Below, piece after piece: positions 33,005-41,472 of a stretch of 64,000 nt of DNA (the stretch's first letter is position 1; every line of letters starts with the position of its first letter). Source of the stretch: JBBQKG01 sp038326655 (GTDB lineage Bacteria > Actinomycetota > Thermoleophilia > Solirubrobacterales > JBBDJG01); NCBI GenBank assembly GCA_038326655.1, contig JBBQKG010000001.1, forward strand, positions 116,989-180,988. The letters are read 5' to 3'. Made by a program: the position numbers and the translations under genes. The notes below the pieces were generated by a model, which saw nothing but the letters and a program-made list of their open reading frames with translations, searched no databases and had not been told where the DNA came from.

Positions 33005-33229
33005 CTACCGGTGGTCGGCGGGCAGCTGTTCGATCTCGCTGCGCACATCCCTGATCCAGCGCACGACCGCGAGCAGCGTGATCAGGATGCCGGCGGCCAC
33101 GAAGGGCCAGGCGAGAATCAGGCCGACGAGCGCGAGCGTGATGCCGAGCCCCGCGAAGAGCGGGACCAGGCTCGGCCCGGGGAGGTGGATCTCCTCGATC
33201 CCGGCGTCGTGGTGATCGTGATGGGTCAC
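33005..33229 (-). CDS. Small membrane subunit-like protein of the cytochrome oxidase cluster (74 aa)
   Basis: The His-rich N-terminus MTHHDHHDAGIEEIHLPGPS is followed by two membrane helices (LVPLFAGLGITLALVGLILA, FVAAGILITLLAVVRWI). The IHLPGPSLVP turn before the first helix is common in small or terminal parts of cytochrome c oxidases. It is the last gene of the ctaC-ctaD-ctaA-ctaB cluster. Likely an accessory or subunit IV-like protein; exact identity not provable. Confidence 0.65.
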   Translation of the reverse strand: MTHHDHHDAGIEEIHLPGPSLVPLFAGLGITLALVGLILAWPFVAAGILITLLAVVRWIRDVRSEIEQLPADHR

Positions 33230-33236
33230 GGTCTCC

Positions 33237-33347
33237 TCAGCTCAGGTACAGCGACGCGGCGAGGAAGGTGAGGCCGAACACGACCAGGGCGATCGCGCTG
33301 ACGATCAGGCCGTCTCGGATGTTCTTGCGTGCGAGCTTGCGGTCCAT
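33237..33347 (-). CDS. Very small membrane protein in the oxidase cluster (36 aa)
   Basis: ATG complementary to 33345-33347; the product MDRKLARKNIRDGLIVSAIA ... SLYLS has a basic N-terminus and a single membrane helix. TAGGAT lies 10 nt upstream. It sits 7 nt before the 74-aa gene and 20 nt after ctaB. The basic-then-hydrophobic layout matches tiny oxidase subunits or assembly factors. A longer frame through this region overlaps ctaB and is not real. Confidence 0.6.
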   Translation of the reverse strand: MDRKLARKNIRDGLIVSAIALVVFGLTFLAASLYLS

Positions 33348-33367
33348 CGAATCGGGGATCCTAGACG

Positions 33368-34282
33368 CTAGACGAGGTGGTCGATTGCCATCGCCGCGAA
33401 CAGCAGCGCGAGGTATGCGAGTGAATAGTGGAAGAGCAGCGCGGCCGAGCGCCGGTCGGCCCGGCGATGCAGGCGCAGGCAGAGCCACAGGAAGGCCGCG
33501 TCGAGCACGGCCGCCGCACCCGCGTAGACGACGCCGAAGAGGCCGCCGATCAGAGGCAGCGCCGTGATCGCGAGCAGCAGCCAGCCGTAGAGCAGGATCT
33601 GGCGCCGCGTCTCCGGCTCGCCGTCGACCACGGGCAGCATCGGGATGCCGGTGCGCGCATAGTCGTCCTTGATGAGGAGCGCGAGGGCCCAGAAATGAGG
33701 CGGCGTCCAGTAGAACACGATCGCGAAGAGGTAGAACGCGGACGCGTCCAGGTGCCCGGCTGCCGCGGCCCATCCGACCAGCGGCGGGACGGCCCCGGCG
33801 GCCCCGCCGATCACGATGTTCTGCGAGGTGACCGGCTTGAGCCAGAGCGTGTAGACGAAGACGTACCCGAGCAGGCCGGCCATCGCCAGGAGCGCGGCGG
33901 TCATGTTCACGGTCAGCGCGAAGAGCGCGAATGACAACGCTCCCAGGACGATCCCGAACCACAGCGCGGCCCGCGGCTCGACGCGGCCGTCGGGGAGCGG
34001 CCGTCGCGAGGTGCGGGTCATGCGCGCGTCGATGTCCCGCTCGATGTAGTGGTTGATCGCCCCGGCGCCGCCGGCGGCGAGGTAGCCGCCCAGCATCGTC
34101 GCGAGGATCACGCCGATGCCCGGCGACGAGTTCGCCACGAACATCGTCGCGAGCGTCGTGACGAGCAGCAGCGAGATCACCCGCGGCTTCGTCAGCGCGA
34201 CGTAGTCGCCCGCCAGCTCCCGCGCGGCGTAGAGCCACGAGGCGCCGGCCGTGGGGCGGCGTGCGCGTGCGCCGGCCTCCAT
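33368..34282 (-). CDS. ctaB: Protoheme IX farnesyltransferase
   Basis: UbiA-type prenyltransferase converting heme B to heme O. The 304-residue protein has about nine membrane segments, the first Asp-rich motif NHYIERDIDARMTRTSRRPLP (the NxxxDxxxD prenyl-diphosphate site), and the second loop region LLIKDDYARTGIPMLPVV with FYWTPPHFWALAL. The ATG overlaps the ctaA stop by one base, so heme O and heme A synthesis are coupled. A longer frame to 35077 is a shadow of ctaA. Confidence 0.95.
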   Translation of the reverse strand: MEAGARARRPTAGASWLYAARELAGDYVALTKPRVISLLLVTTLATMFVANSSPGIGVILATMLGGYLAAGGAGAINHYIERDIDARMTRTSRRPLPDGRVEPRAALWFGIVLGALSFALFALTVNMTAALLAMAGLLGYVFVYTLWLKPVTSQNIVIGGAAGAVPPLVGWAAAAGHLDASAFYLFAIVFYWTPPHFWALALLIKDDYARTGIPMLPVVDGEPETRRQILLYGWLLLAITALPLIGGLFGVVYAGAAAVLDAAFLWLCLRLHRRADRRSAALLFHYSLAYLALLFAAMAIDHLV

Positions 34283-35340
34283 CAGATGTTCCCTCCGGCG
34301 GCCGCTGGCCGTGCCGACGCCTTCTGCCGGGCGGCGGCCTCGGCCGGCTCGGGAGCGCCCACCGCGAGCAGCGTCAGGTAAACGAGCGTTATCCAGAGCA
34401 GCGCGCCGCCCGAGAGATGGGCGACAACGAGCCACGCGTGCTCGCCGAGCCAGACGTTCAGCGCGCCGAGCAGGACCTGCCCCGCGAGCACCCCGACGGC
34501 CGCGCCCGAGGCGAGCGTCAGCGCGCGCGCCGAGGCGGCGTCGAGCCGCCGGCGGCCGCGCAGGACCGCGACGAAGAGCGCCAGCACGAGCGTGACCGTC
34601 AGATACATGAAGGCACGGTGCGTCAGGTGGATGTCGACCGCGCGGCTCGTACCGAACGGCATCAAGCCCCCACCGGCGCAGCCGGGGAAGTCGGTTCCGC
34701 AGGCGGTGTGCGGGTCGACCGCGGTGTGCTCCGCGGGGGTGCCGTGGAGTTCGCTCGCGGACATGTACCCGCCGGCCACGATTGTCGCGAGCGCGGCGAC
34801 GGAGGCGCAGATCGCGAGCGTGCGCATCGCGCGCGTGGCCGCCGGCCTGGCCGAAAGCAGGCCCGTGCCGCCGCCCGAGGCGCGCACCGTGGCCAGGCGG
34901 GCGATGTACAGGAGCAGCCCGATCTGCAGCATCGCGATGCCGAGATGCGTCGCGACGAGTTCCTCCTTCAAGCCCTTCTCGACCGTGAGGCCGCCCAGCA
35001 CCGCCTGGAAGAGGATCAGCCCGAGCGCTGCCAGGCAGGCGCGGAACAGGCGCTGGTCGGAGCGATAGCGCCGCCATGCGAGCACCACCAGGATCGCGAT
35101 CAGCACCGTCACCGTGGCGGCCACGATCCGGTGCGTGTACTCGACGATCATGTTGACGTCGACAAGTGGGAGCACGCGTCCGCCGCAGAGCGGCCAGCCC
35201 TGTGTGCCGCTGCCCTCGGCGCCGCAGCCCAGGCCCGAGTCGCTGATCCGCACGACGCCGCCGACGATGATCAGTCCGAACGTGAGCAGGGCCGCCGCGT
35301 AGGCGAGCCTGCGAAAGCCTCGAGAGGGAGCCGCCGTCAC
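34282..35340 (-). CDS. ctaA: Heme A synthase (COX15/CtaA)
   Basis: Oxidises heme O to heme A. The 352-residue protein has eight predicted membrane helices. The first is LAYAAALLTFGLIIVGGVVRISDSGLGC; conserved His ligands lie in VEYTHRIVAATV and the helices starting VATHLGIAMLQ and IHLTHRAFMYLT. Cys residues in CGAEGSGTQGWPLC and CGTDFPGC in the outer loops probably form the disulfides seen in CtaA. GTG start 4 nt downstream of the ctaD stop on the minus strand, in operon with ctaB. Confidence 0.94.
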   Translation of the reverse strand: MTAAPSRGFRRLAYAAALLTFGLIIVGGVVRISDSGLGCGAEGSGTQGWPLCGGRVLPLVDVNMIVEYTHRIVAATVTVLIAILVVLAWRRYRSDQRLFRACLAALGLILFQAVLGGLTVEKGLKEELVATHLGIAMLQIGLLLYIARLATVRASGGGTGLLSARPAATRAMRTLAICASVAALATIVAGGYMSASELHGTPAEHTAVDPHTACGTDFPGCAGGGLMPFGTSRAVDIHLTHRAFMYLTVTLVLALFVAVLRGRRRLDAASARALTLASGAAVGVLAGQVLLGALNVWLGEHAWLVVAHLSGGALLWITLVYLTLLAVGAPEPAEAAARQKASARPAAAGGNI

Positions 35341-35344
35341 TTCG

Positions 35345-37063
35345 CTATCCGACCGGTTCCGCGACCGGCTCGGCTTCGACGGCCGGCTGTTCCTGCTCGA
35401 GCACGCGCCGCCGGATGTCCTTCATCGGCTCCAGGCTGCGGACGGTCGGGATCACGTCGAAGTTGTGGGCGGGCGGAGGTGACGTGGTGAACCACTCGAG
35501 CGTGTTCCCCTGCCACGGGTCCGGACTGGCGCGCCGGCCGCGGCGCAGGCTCCAGAACACGTTCGCGATCGTGACCAGGATCCCCATCGCGAGGATGAAG
35601 GAGCCGATCGTGGAGGCAAGGTTGTACGCGTGCAGCGAGCCGGTGTCGCCGTACTCGTACACGCGGCGGGCCATGCCGGACATGCCGGCCGAGTGCTGCG
35701 GAAGAAAGGTGAGGTTGAACCCGATCACCATGATCCAGAAGGAGAGCTTCCCGAGGCCTTCCGAGAGCATGCGGCCCGACATTTTCGGGAACCAGTAATA
35801 GAGGCCGCCGAAGATCGCGAACAGGGCTCCTCCGAACAGCACGTAGTGCATGTGCGCGACGACGAAGTAGGTGTCGGTCAGCTGCCAGTCGACGGGGAAG
35901 AGGGCAAGCATCACGCCGGTCGCGCCGCCGATCACGAACTGGGCGATGAAGCCGCAGACGAACAGCAGGGGGACGCGAAGCTCGATGTTGCCCCGCCACA
36001 GCGTCGCCAGCCAATTGAAGATCTTGATCCCGGTCGGCACCGCGATCGCGAGCGACGACAGCATGAAGAAGCCGAGCACGGGTGTGGTCAGCGGCGTCGA
36101 GAACATGTGGTGCGCCCACACCAGCATGCCCAGGAACGCGATCCCGGCGGTCGCGATCACGATCGCGCGGTAGCCGAAGATCGGCTTGCGTGAGAACACC
36201 GGCACGATCTCGCTCACCATGCCGAATGCGGGCAGCGCCATGATGTAGACCTCGGGGTGGCCCATGAACCAGAACAGGTGCTGCCACAGGAGCGGCGAGC
36301 CGCCCTGCGTGGGGTCGAAGAAGGTGCCGTGGAAGTTGCGATCGACGAGCAGCATCGCGAGCGTGGCGGCGAGCGAGGAGATCGCCAGGATGATCATGTA
36401 CGCGTAGACCAGGATCGTCCAGACGAAGAGGGGCATCCGGCTGAGCGACATGCCGGGCGCGCGCATGTTGTGGATCGTCACGATGAAGTTGATCGCGCCG
36501 AGGATCGACGAGAGACCGACGAGGTGCAGCGACAGGATCCAGGCGTCGATGCCGTGCCCGGGCAGGAAGGTGGCGTTCGAGAGCGGCGCGTAGGAGGTCC
36601 AGCCGGCGTCGGGGGGGGAGAAGAAGATGCTCGTGTAGAGCGTCACGCCGCCGAACACGAGCAACCACCAGGACAGCATGTTGAGACGGGGGAACGCCAT
36701 GTCGCGGGCGCCGATCATGAGCGGCACGAGGTAGTTCGCGAAACCGGCCGCGATCGGCACCACGACCATGAAGATCATCGTCGTCCCGTGCAGCGTGAAC
36801 AGCTGGTTGTAGGTGACCGGGTCGAGGAAAGTGTTGTCCGGCGCTCCCAGCTGGATCCGCATCAGCAGCGCTTCGACGCCCCCCAGCAGGAAGAAGAATG
36901 CGGTCGTGAACAGGTACAGGATCCCGATCTTCTTGTGATCGGTGGTCGTGACCCAGTCGATCCAGCCGGCGCGTCGCCGCGGCAGCTCACCGACGAAGAT
37001 CTCGGCGGCGCTTGGGCCGGCCGCGGGCTGGGGCCTCAACGCCGTGTACTCGGATGTCGCCAT
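35345..37063 (-). CDS. ctaD: Cytochrome c oxidase subunit I (aa3 type A1)
   Basis: Catalytic subunit of the heme-copper oxidase. N-terminal TTDHKKIGILYLFTTAFFF, LHGTTMIFMVVVPIAAGFANYLVPL (low-spin heme His), the D-channel and cross-linked His-Tyr motif FMGHPEVYIMALPAFG, CuB His pair in VWAHHMFSTP, K-channel Lys in PTGIKIFNWLATLWRG and the heme ligands VVAHMHYVLFGG. At 572 aa with twelve helices it is a normal A1 enzyme. Only subunits I and II, plus heme synthesis genes, lie in the cluster. Confidence 0.97.
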   Translation of the reverse strand: MATSEYTALRPQPAAGPSAAEIFVGELPRRRAGWIDWVTTTDHKKIGILYLFTTAFFFLLGGVEALLMRIQLGAPDNTFLDPVTYNQLFTLHGTTMIFMVVVPIAAGFANYLVPLMIGARDMAFPRLNMLSWWLLVFGGVTLYTSIFFSPPDAGWTSYAPLSNATFLPGHGIDAWILSLHLVGLSSILGAINFIVTIHNMRAPGMSLSRMPLFVWTILVYAYMIILAISSLAATLAMLLVDRNFHGTFFDPTQGGSPLLWQHLFWFMGHPEVYIMALPAFGMVSEIVPVFSRKPIFGYRAIVIATAGIAFLGMLVWAHHMFSTPLTTPVLGFFMLSSLAIAVPTGIKIFNWLATLWRGNIELRVPLLFVCGFIAQFVIGGATGVMLALFPVDWQLTDTYFVVAHMHYVLFGGALFAIFGGLYYWFPKMSGRMLSEGLGKLSFWIMVIGFNLTFLPQHSAGMSGMARRVYEYGDTGSLHAYNLASTIGSFILAMGILVTIANVFWSLRRGRRASPDPWQGNTLEWFTTSPPPAHNFDVIPTVRSLEPMKDIRRRVLEQEQPAVEAEPVAEPVG

Positions 37064-37092
37064 CTGGTTCCTGTCGCTCCTCGTCTAGGTGC

Positions 37093-37947
37093 CTACTGGA
37101 ACTGCTTGCGCATCTGCAGCGCGAGTTTCTGGGCCTGCTGGATCTGCTGCTTCTGGGTCTGCACCCAGCTCTGGTACTGCTGCTGCCCGACGACCGTCAC
37201 CTTCGCCGTCATCACCGCGTGGCCCGAGCCGCAGAACTCGGCGCAGCGTCCATCGAACGTGCCCGTGTCGGTGGCCTTGAACCACGTCTTGTTGGTGTAG
37301 CCGGGGAGCGTGTCGAACTTGCCGCCCAGCTTCGGGATCCACCAGCTGTGCGCGACGTCGTTCGCCTTGATGCTGAGCACGACCGTGGTGTCGACGGGCA
37401 CGATCATCTGCTGGAAGGAGACGGCGCCGTTCGGGTACTGGTAGCGCCAGATGTACTGCTGGCCCGAAACCGTGATCTCGAGCGGTTTCGTGCCGGCGGG
37501 AGGCGGCGGCTGGTCGAGCGTGGCGTTCTGCGACCGCGCCTCCGCCAGCGCCGGAGCGCCCGAGGACTGCGGGTTCTTGGTGCCCGGCAGCATGATGTAG
37601 GTGATCCCCGCCAGGACGATCACGATCAGGCTCGCGCCGATCGTCCAGCCCAGCTCGAGGGCCGCGTTCCCGGTGATCTGAGGCGCCCGGCGCCCACGGC
37701 GCGCACGGAACCGGAAGAGGCTGTAGAAGAGCACTCCCCAGACCAGCCCGATCACCACCAGCGCCAGGTAGAAGGCGATCTTGTACAGCGTGTCGATGTC
37801 GATCGCGTTCTTGGTCGGCCCGGCGTCGGGGCTGATCGCGTCCGCGCCGGCCGTCGCGGCGAGCACCGCGCCGGCGGCGAGCGCGAGGGCGGCCACGAGC
37901 AGTGTCAGGGCAAGGCGACGGGTGTGCCCCCGAAGGATGGGTCCCAT
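37093..37947 (-). CDS. ctaC: Cytochrome c oxidase subunit II
   Basis: Carries the CuA electron-entry site. ATG complementary to 37945-37947 gives a signal/anchor (LALTLLVAALALAAGAVLAA), two membrane helices (about 55-80 and 95-120) and the periplasmic cupredoxin domain. The copper ligands read DVAHSWWIP and CAEFCGSGHAVM. There is no C-terminal cytochrome c fusion. TAGAAT lies 10 nt upstream of the start. A longer upstream frame adds no recognisable sequence. Confidence 0.95.
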   Translation of the reverse strand: MGPILRGHTRRLALTLLVAALALAAGAVLAATAGADAISPDAGPTKNAIDIDTLYKIAFYLALVVIGLVWGVLFYSLFRFRARRGRRAPQITGNAALELGWTIGASLIVIVLAGITYIMLPGTKNPQSSGAPALAEARSQNATLDQPPPPAGTKPLEITVSGQQYIWRYQYPNGAVSFQQMIVPVDTTVVLSIKANDVAHSWWIPKLGGKFDTLPGYTNKTWFKATDTGTFDGRCAEFCGSGHAVMTAKVTVVGQQQYQSWVQTQKQQIQQAQKLALQMRKQFQ

Positions 37948-38050
37948 GAGCCGCGCGATTCTATCTGTCACGCAGGCGAGGTCGCGGCCCCCACCGAGCA
38001 CGTGAGGATGCCCACAAACGCGGCGCACCGGGCAAACGGTCGCTCGCGGG

Positions 38051-38848
38051 CTAGCTTCCCTTGAACTGTGGCTCGCGCTTCTGGACGAAGGCCGACACTC
38101 CCTCGATGAAGTCGGCGCTCTTGGTGAGCTCGCCCTGGATCTCGGCCTCGAGCTCGAGCTGCTCGTCCATCACCGGCATCACGCTGTTGTTGAGGGCCCG
38201 CTTCGAGTTGGCGTAGGAGCGGGTCGGGCCCGCCGCGAGCTTGCGGGCGAGGCCGCGTGCCTCGTCCATCAGCTCCCCGTCCGGCATGACCCGGTTGATC
38301 AGGCCCCAGTCGAGCGCCTGGGGGGCGGCCACGGGCTCGCCGAGCAGGGCCATCTCCAGCGCACGGGCCTTGCCGACCGCGATCGGCACGAGGAACGTCG
38401 AACCGCCGTCGGGCACGAGGCCGATGTTCACGAACGCGAGCCCGAAGATCGCCGACTCCGCCGCCCAGATCAGATCGCAGGCGAGCGCGAGCGAGCAGCC
38501 GATCCCGACCGCCGGCCCGTTCACGGCCGCGACGACCGGCTTCGGCAGCTCCCGGATGCCCTTGATGATCGGGTGGTAGTGCTCTCTCAGCAGATCGCCC
38601 ACCTCGGGCGGCGGGTCGTCGCTCGTGCCGCGCTCGAGCATCTCCTTCAGGTCCGCCCCCGACGAGAACCCTCTCCCGGCGCCGGTGATCAGGACTGCGC
38701 GCACCGAAGGGTCTGCGGCGTCCTCGAGAAGCGCCTTGCGCAGCTCACGGCCGAACTGGTCCGTCCACGCGTTCAGCCGCTCCGGGCGGTTCAGCGTGAT
38801 CTCGGCGACGGAGTCCTCGATGCGGACGTCGACGGTCTCGTAGGCCAT
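38051..38848 (-). CDS. Enoyl-CoA hydratase/isomerase family protein (PaaG-like)
   Basis: A 265-residue crotonase-fold protein: LNRPERLNAWTDQFGRELRK, oxyanion hole GAGRGFSSGADLKEML and AVNGPAVGIGCSLALACDL. The two catalytic glutamates of true hydratases are replaced: Ser in GIGCSLALACD and Asn in FVNIGLVPDGGST. That IGLVPDGGST pattern is typical of PaaG-type isomerases and related acyl-CoA isomerases, so isomerisation is more likely than hydration. A GAGGAGA ribosome site precedes the ATG. It is divergent from the UPF0173-type gene. Confidence 0.9.
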   Translation of the reverse strand: MAYETVDVRIEDSVAEITLNRPERLNAWTDQFGRELRKALLEDAADPSVRAVLITGAGRGFSSGADLKEMLERGTSDDPPPEVGDLLREHYHPIIKGIRELPKPVVAAVNGPAVGIGCSLALACDLIWAAESAIFGLAFVNIGLVPDGGSTFLVPIAVGKARALEMALLGEPVAAPQALDWGLINRVMPDGELMDEARGLARKLAAGPTRSYANSKRALNNSVMPVMDEQLELEAEIQGELTKSADFIEGVSAFVQKREPQFKGS

Positions 38849-38894
38849 GTGGTTCGTCTCCTCGTCGGTCGGGTGGCCGGGGGCGGCCTGAGCC

Positions 38895-38900
38895 TATCCT
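38895..38900 (+). promoter_or_regulatory. -10 box of the UPF0173-type gene
   Basis: TATCCT, 7 nt before ATG 38908; leaderless arrangement. Confidence 0.45.
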
Positions 38901-38907
38901 TCGCGGC

Positions 38908-39570
38908 ATGGCGACGCCCAGCGACCCCAAAGGCCGCCTGAAGGGACTCGAATGGCTCGGTCACGCGAGCTTTCGGATCAAGACGCGTGCCGGGATCGTC
39001 TACATCGACCCCTACCGGGTGCACGAGGGGCCGCCCGCCGACCTGATCCTGATCACGCACGACCACTTCGACCACTTCTCGCGCGACGACGTGGTCCGCC
39101 TCGCGCAGGAGGGCACCACCGCGATCGGTCCGGCGACCGTCACGGAGCAGCTCAGGGGACGGACGATCTCCGTCACTCCGGGCGAGACCGTCGAGGTGAG
39201 AGAGCTCGAGATCACCGCACTGCCGGCCTACAACACGAACAAGCTCGACAGCTCGGGGCGGCCGTTCCACTCGCGCGACGCCGGTTGGCTCGGCTTTGTT
39301 CTGAGGGACGGCGCACGTAGGATCTATCACTCAGGAGACACCGACGTGATTCCCGAGATGGATCAGGCGGCAGGCGTCGACGTGGCGCTCTTGCCCGTCA
39401 GCGGAACGTATGTGATGACCGCGGCCGAGGCCGCGGAGGCGGCCCGTCGAATCGATCCGGCGATCGCAGTCCCGATGCACTGGGGCACGGTGATCGGGAC
39501 CGAGGAGGACGCCGAGGCATTCGCCCGCGCCGCGCCGGTCGAAGTGCAGATCCTGGAAAGGGTTGGGTGA
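38908..39570 (+). CDS. Metallo-beta-lactamase-fold hydrolase (UPF0173/UlaG-like)
   Basis: A 220-residue MBL-fold hydrolase. LGHASFRIKTRAGIVYIDPYR is the UlaG/UPF0173 start, LILITHDHFDHFSRDDV the HxHxDH metal motif, YHSGDTDVIPEM the Asp bridging ligand and PMHWGTVIG the last His. Substrate unknown; relatives hydrolyse cyclic or lactone substrates. It is 6 nt before the SCP2-R2lox gene, so the two are probably one transcript. Confidence 0.9.
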   Translation: MATPSDPKGRLKGLEWLGHASFRIKTRAGIVYIDPYRVHEGPPADLILITHDHFDHFSRDDVVRLAQEGTTAIGPATVTEQLRGRTISVTPGETVEVRELEITALPAYNTNKLDSSGRPFHSRDAGWLGFVLRDGARRIYHSGDTDVIPEMDQAAGVDVALLPVSGTYVMTAAEAAEAARRIDPAIAVPMHWGTVIGTEEDAEAFARAAPVEVQILERVG

Positions 39571-39576
39571 GGTTGA

Positions 39577-41349
39577 ATGGCCGGCAAGGCGAACGGAAAT
39601 GGGAGAGGGAACCAAAGGCCGGAGTCGCTCCGGCGGATGGCGCGTGAGGACCCCGAGCTTGCCGCGCGGCTCCTGGTGACGGCGCTCCCGGCTGCGGCAT
39701 CGACCGTGCGAGGCACCCTCGACTACGCGCTCGAGATCGACGGCGTGGGGGCGTACCGGGTCGCGATCGCCGACGGCGCGGCGACCGTGACGCCCGCCGA
39801 CGGCTCGCCGAACGGCGCCACGGACTTCGTCCTGCGCACCGACGCCGAGACGCTTGCGCGCCTTGCCGCCGGCGCGAGCCCGCTGCGCCTGATGCTCGGC
39901 GGCCGCCTGCGCATCCGCGGCAAGCGCCGCAAGGCGCTGAAGCTTCGCCGCCTGTCGGACGACGTCTCGATGCGCGACGTGGCGCGCGCCGGCATCGACC
40001 CCGACCCGGACCTGGTCTACCGGGCGCTTGCCTACGCGATCGACCCCGAGTGGACTCAGGGCCGGCGCTTCACGGTCGCATACGAGATGCGCGGCGACGA
40101 GACCGGCACCGGCGGCACGTGGTACGTGAACGTCGACGACGGCGCCGTGGGCGTGAGCACGGAGCCGCCCGCAATCGAGCCCGATGCCAGGGTGAGCTTC
40201 GCCCGCGGCACGTGGCTACGGCTGGTGCGCGGCGAGCTGTCGCCGAACGAGAGCATGCGGAGCGCGCTCGTGCACGTCGAAGGCAAGATGTTCCCGGTCA
40301 CGCTGCTCGGGCGATGGATCGAGCGCTCCGAGGGCCGCGACGACCGTGAGCTCGAGCGCGAGCAGCGCCAGCGCGCGGTGCAGGAGAGGCGGCTCACCTG
40401 GGGCGCCGGGAGGAACGGCGCGATCCCCGAAGGCCAGGGCGACCCGGCGCAGGGCGGACGCCGTCCGAAGGGCGGCGGCCTCCTTTCGTACGGGGACCTC
40501 TATGCGCTGTGGGAGCGCCAGAACTGGAAGGCGCACGAGATCGACTTCACGGTCGACAAGCAGCAGTGGCTCGCGACTCCGAGCGAGGGCCAGCTCGACA
40601 CGATGTGGTCGATGTCGAACTTCTACATCGGCGAGGAGCGCGTGGCCGCGGACCTCGCCCCGTTCGTGATGGCGGCCCCCACGGGAGAGGCCGAGATCTT
40701 CCTCGCGACCCAGCTCGTCGACGAGGCGCGGCACGCGGCTTTCTTCGACCGGTTCATGGCCGAGGTGATGGCACTCGAGCCCGAGGACATCAGGGGCAGG
40801 CTGGCAGAGATGGAGAAGCTGATGCTGCCGGCGTGGCATCGGGTGTTCGACGACGAGCTGCACCGGATCGCCCGGGAGCTCGTCACCCGCCCGGACGACC
40901 TCGACCTGTTCGTCGAGGGCATCGTCGTCTACCACCTCGTGATCGAGGGCGTGCTCGCGATGACGGGCCAGCACCAGATCCTCCAGTACCTCGAGGCGCA
41001 CGACATCTATCCCGGCTTCCGCGAGGGCTTCTCGCTGGTCGAGCGTGACGAGCACCGCCACATCGCGTTCGGAGTCAGCTTCCTCCAGGAAGCCTGCGAC
41101 GCCGAGCCACGCTACCGCGAGCTCGTCGCCCGCAAGATCACGGAGCTGGTGCCGATCGCCTCCCACGTGTTCGTGCCGCCGGGCACGGAGGACCCGAGCG
41201 ACTTCATGAGCTACGACTACCACTCGTCCGACATCTACGGGTTTGCCTACCGCACGCTGAAGCGGCGGCTGGCCGTGATCGGCGTCGAGACCCCGCCGCC
41301 CGACGTGCTGATGCCGGGCCCGATCTCGCGGGAGACCTCCACGGCGTAA
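39577..41349 (+). CDS. Tandem SCP2 sterol-carrier domains fused to an R2lox-like di-metal oxidase
   Basis: A 590-residue fusion. Residues about 15-115 and 145-250 each show an SCP2-type lipid-binding pattern (VAIADGAATVTPADG, FVLRTDAETLARLAAG ... GGRLRIRGK; then RFTVAYEMRGDE, VSFARGTWLRLVRGELS). After a charged, Gly-rich linker (about 262-305) comes a ferritin-like domain of the R2-like ligand-binding oxidase type. Its metal ligands appear as Glu353/354 in FYIGEERVAADL, Glu383-x2-His386 in QLVDEARHAAFF, Glu457 in LVIEGVLAM and Glu492-x2-His495 in RDEHRHIAFG. R2lox proteins hold a Mn/Fe or Fe/Fe centre and bind a fatty acid, so fused lipid carriers make chemical sense. Substrate and reaction are unknown. 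Confidence 0.85.
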   Translation: MAGKANGNGRGNQRPESLRRMAREDPELAARLLVTALPAAASTVRGTLDYALEIDGVGAYRVAIADGAATVTPADGSPNGATDFVLRTDAETLARLAAGASPLRLMLGGRLRIRGKRRKALKLRRLSDDVSMRDVARAGIDPDPDLVYRALAYAIDPEWTQGRRFTVAYEMRGDETGTGGTWYVNVDDGAVGVSTEPPAIEPDARVSFARGTWLRLVRGELSPNESMRSALVHVEGKMFPVTLLGRWIERSEGRDDRELEREQRQRAVQERRLTWGAGRNGAIPEGQGDPAQGGRRPKGGGLLSYGDLYALWERQNWKAHEIDFTVDKQQWLATPSEGQLDTMWSMSNFYIGEERVAADLAPFVMAAPTGEAEIFLATQLVDEARHAAFFDRFMAEVMALEPEDIRGRLAEMEKLMLPAWHRVFDDELHRIARELVTRPDDLDLFVEGIVVYHLVIEGVLAMTGQHQILQYLEAHDIYPGFREGFSLVERDEHRHIAFGVSFLQEACDAEPRYRELVARKITELVPIASHVFVPPGTEDPSDFMSYDYHSSDIYGFAYRTLKRRLAVIGVETPPPDVLMPGPISRETSTA

Positions 41350-41472
41350 GAGCCCCGAGGGAGGAAGCTGTCGGCGCGGAACCACGCTTCGGCGCGCCGC
41401 ATGCCCTCCTCCGGGCCTTCGATTCTCATGGCGGAGCATGCCTGACGCCGCGTGTCTAAATATCGTGGCGGC

